Positions 61,918 through 64,000 of a stretch of DNA of 64,000 nt are shown here, one piece after another. The position numbers and the translations under genes were made by a program. Below the pieces are notes generated by a model. That model had not been told where the DNA came from. It saw only the letters and a list, made by a program, of their open reading frames with translations, and did no database searches. Each line of letters starts with the position of its first letter. Position 1 is the stretch's first letter. Origin of the DNA: Epiperipatus broadwayi (Eukaryota; Onychophora; Udeonychophora; Euonychophora; Peripatidae); the NCBI GenBank assembly GCA_028023455.1, contig JAQFVV010000258.1, forward strand, positions 796,501 to 860,500. Reading direction: 5' to 3'.

Positions 61918-61976
61918 ATAATCTGGACCAACTGATGAATGCTGTTTTAGCATGAAATACATATATTGGTGATTAT
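61918..61976 (+). ncRNA. type I hammerhead ribozyme motif (family A, inverted unit)
   Basis: Plus strand: ATAATC (61918-61923)/GATTAT (61971-61976), bulge TGG, ACCAA (61927-61931)/TTGGT (61966-61970), CTGATGA (61932-61938), stem II ATGCT/AGCAT with loop GTTTT, GAAA (61954-61957), stem III with loop ACAT, predicted cleavage after A61965. Fully intact core. Confidence 0.85.
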
Positions 61977-62040
61977 TTTTGTGATCATGTGTATCAGTTG
62001 TATGAGATAATGTAGATAGTCTGAGTTCAAATCCTCTATA

Positions 62041-63228
62041 TTGTGAAAAGTGCCTGGTTTTCAAATATTTATTCTTGATTATATAATTAGAGAGGAAAAA
62101 AATGTTGATAGTAATTTCAAAAACCTTATATAAAACGATTTGAAATGTGTCTAAGAAAAACAGATATATTCATAGTTTCAAAACATTGTAATAAATATGG
62201 AACTAGAGTAAGAAATCATTATGTTCTTTAAATTATTTAATAATTAAGAAGCTTGCAACATTATAGGGAAATAAAAAAATAAATTAAAAAATATATTTAA
62301 GAGGGTGAAAAGATGGAAAATTAGTATATAGAAACTATATAAAAGTTTCTAATGTTATATAATCAATATTTTTATTATATAATATATTAAATTATTATAT
62401 AATTGAAATATAGTTTATTATCGTTGTTATTATTAGTATATTCTATACTATGTTTAAATTGGAAGTAAATATATAAAATGTAAAAATTTTCTTCTACATA
62501 AAATTTTGTGCAACTCAGGCTTAGTAGGAGAAGAATGACATCTGTATTTGTATAAATATATTTTGACCTGTATAAAAATGAATGAATGTATTTATTTTAA
62601 TAAACAGTATTATTACTATTAAAAAAATGATGAAAAAAAATGAGTATATTTTTTATAAAAAAAAAAAAAAAGCTTTAATAACTGAACAGGTTAAAAGAAC
62701 AGATTAGACCAATGGGAATCCGTCATAACACAATCTAAATAAATATATTTTTAAAAAAACGACAGTAATTTAAAATGATGGTTAAAAACAAATTAAAATA
62801 AATACAAAATTTAAAAGCACTAAAAACTCTCATTAGTACACCACCATACATACACACACATATATATATATATTTTTTAAAGAGTATAGGAGGGGTAAGT
62901 TAATTACTAGGAAAAAAAAGGGAATTGATTTATCACTAATTTGAAATGACCTACTTTTCTTGCAAAGATTAAAATAAATTAAACAAATGTTCTTTAATTC
63001 TTATTTATTAATACTACAGCTTAGCTAGATTCCCAAACAAAGAAAATGTAACAAATTAATAAATGCTTTTCTTAATTTTTATTTTAATAACCCAACCTCA
63101 TGAAATGTTGTTCATGGAAAGCAGAACAAAGATGGCTATTCATTCTAGTACTAACACGCTTTACTTTTTATTCAAATTTATTTTAAATACAAGTATGATG
63201 AAATATACTGAACTTTAGACGTAATTAA
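62041..63228. other. AT-rich intergenic DNA
   Basis: No gene. An A-run lies at 62658-62671 and (CA/TA)n near 62850-62873. Confidence 0.5.
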
Positions 63229-63321
63229 AAAGGATTTGAACACAGACTTTCAAGCTCCCTTCAGCTATCCATTCCATCTTAAATAAACGATACTCATAAC
63301 CACATACATGTGAAAAAGATA

Positions 63322-63381
63322 AATGATCATCAATATACGTATTTCGTGTAGAACCAGCACTCATCAGTTGGTCCAGATCAT
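63322..63381 (-). ncRNA. type I hammerhead ribozyme motif (family A, left arm)
   Basis: Minus strand: ATGATC/GATCAT distal stem I, CAA/TTG proximal, CTGATGA (63367-63361), stem II GTG/CAC (3 bp), GAAA (63345-63342), stem III with loop ACGU, predicted cleavage after A63334. The core is intact but stems are shorter than in the 61-kb units. Confidence 0.72.
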
Positions 63382-63521
63382 CATCCCCCATATATATATA
63401 ATCAGGACTCAGTTTATATTAAGACAGCAACTCTTCAAACATTAGAGTGCAGCCTGGCTGTTAATGTTTGAAGATTTGTTATCTTAATATAAACTGAGCA
63501 CTGATTAAATGAGTGTGGGAG

Positions 63522-63580
63522 ATGATCTGCACCAACTGATGAGAGCTGGTTAAGCACGAAATATGTATATTGGAGATCAT
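63522..63580 (+). ncRNA. type I hammerhead ribozyme motif (family A, right arm)
   Basis: Plus strand: ATGATCT (63522-63528) pairs perfectly with AGATCAT (63574-63580), bulge GCA, CCAA (63532-63535)/TTGG (63570-63573), CTGATGA (63536-63542), stem II GAGCT/AGCAC (one A.A mismatch), GAAA (63558-63561), 2-bp stem III with loop ATGT, predicted cleavage after A63569. Distal stem I differs from the 61-kb copies by paired changes. Confidence 0.8.
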
Positions 63581-63674
63581 TTATCTTTTTCACATCTATG
63601 TGGCCATATGTATTGGTGATTTAAGATGGAGTGAATAACTAAAGGGAGTTTGAAAGTCTGTATTTAAATCCCCA

Positions 63675-64000
63675 TTAATCAAAGTTATTTTGTAGAAAAA
63701 TAAAATTGGCCAAAAAAAAAATGACTTGTATAATTGTAATTTATCAAAAAAATATCTTTTAAAAATAATAATAATTAAAACTTATTTTCTAGATTGCTTT
63801 CAGTAAATATATAAATAAAGATTAATGTGCTTATAAAATCAGAAAAAAAGTTCAAGCTTAAAATTGATTTTTTTTTTTTTTTTTTAAGCAACTGAAAAAT
63901 TTCCAGATAATTTCAGCATTTTTTTTTTTTAAGATAGATAGGGAAAATAGATATAGATATATGCATATTGCAAATTTGTCCAAAGAATTTATTGAAATAA
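63675..64000. other. AT-rich sequence with T-runs
   Basis: T homopolymers at about 63870-63887 and 63920-63930. No gene. Confidence 0.5.

Larger units (their letters stand above)
61120..62040. mobile_element. family A compound element: two direct and one inverted hammerhead units
   Basis: Terminal repeats are GGGGATTTGAATCGGACTTT (61123) and its complement at 62022-62036. The arm (GACTTTCAAGCACCCACCAA through the ribozyme to TAGCAAATCCTCACACTTTA) occurs at 61137-61340 and again, in the same orientation, at about 61598-61780. Between them is the unique interior (about 61340-61597, with CACTCTGACCCCTCATG and GGGATGGGCAGGATAC). The second arm is then followed by an inverted arm (61858-62036). 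On the minus strand the two direct units are 461 nt apart. No protein is encoded. Confidence 0.88.
63229..63674. mobile_element. family A fold-back element with two hammerheads
   Basis: The arms start AAGGATTTGAACACAGACTTT (63230) and end with the complement AAAGTCTGTATTTAAATCC (63652-63670). The whole 445 bp folds back around a short central TGCAGCCTGGCTGT-type loop near 63447-63460. Each arm carries a ribozyme, so both strands encode one. The interior present in the 1.5- and 61-kb copies is absent. Confidence 0.88.

Overview
The window looks like a gene-poor, repeat-rich stretch of an AT-rich animal (metazoan) nuclear genome. By eye it is about three quarters A+T, with many homopolymer and microsatellite tracts. 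No intact long reading frame occurs, and every recognisable protein match is a decayed transposon. The transposon mix (Penelope-like element, LINE, Merlin, ZBED-type hAT, pogo-like and SPIN-like elements, tRNA-derived sequences) fits an invertebrate such as a flatworm, mollusc, cnidarian or arthropod. I cannot name the lineage. No host gene is firmly supported.

Layout. 0-9.3 kb: three fold-back elements (60-785, 3204-3355, 6490-7042), an eroded copy of a hammerhead-bearing repeat family (1474-2076) and a pogo-like MITE (7183-7497). 9.3-12.5 kb: a 5'-truncated LINE on the minus strand with a poly(A) tail and an 11-bp target-site duplication. 13.2-15.7 kb: a decayed Penelope-like element (PLE) with reverse transcriptase, a GIY-YIG-like C-terminus and inverted terminal repeats. 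15.9-19.3 kb: a dispersed repeat, a SPIN-like hAT MITE and a Merlin transposase remnant. 22.5-23.7 kb: a second LINE remnant. 25.8-26.1 kb: a near-perfect palindrome with a 13-bp direct repeat at its edges. 29.35-31.34 kb: a 2-kb nested fold-back. 34-49.3 kb: mostly featureless AT-rich DNA with small palindromes, a tRNA-like sequence (46.2 kb) and three hammerhead-bearing family B loci. 49.9-51.3 kb: a pogo-like element with a hAT MITE nested in it. 52-56.5 kb: tRNA-headed SINE-like sequences, an exon-like segment and a CpG-richer, tandemly duplicated block that could be a promoter. 58.3-60.2 kb: a ZBED-type hAT transposase pseudogene split by a 289-bp insertion with a 16-bp duplication. 61.1-63.7 kb: two compound or fold-back elements carrying hammerhead ribozymes.

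The most notable signal is a set of type I hammerhead self-cleaving ribozyme motifs in two unrelated short repeat families (A: 61.1-63.7 kb and an eroded copy at 1.5 kb; B: 6.5, 38.0, 45.1, 48.8-49.3 kb), plus one hammerhead-like fold in a third (3.2 kb). Several copies keep CUGAUGA, GAAA, a short stem III and a two-part stem I with compensatory differences between copies. At 61 kb two ribozymes lie in direct orientation 461 nt apart, followed by an inverted one, which is the layout expected of a retrozyme-like element that could release a 461-nt RNA. A PLE of the class known to carry and mobilise hammerhead-bearing elements is in the same window. A link between them is inference.
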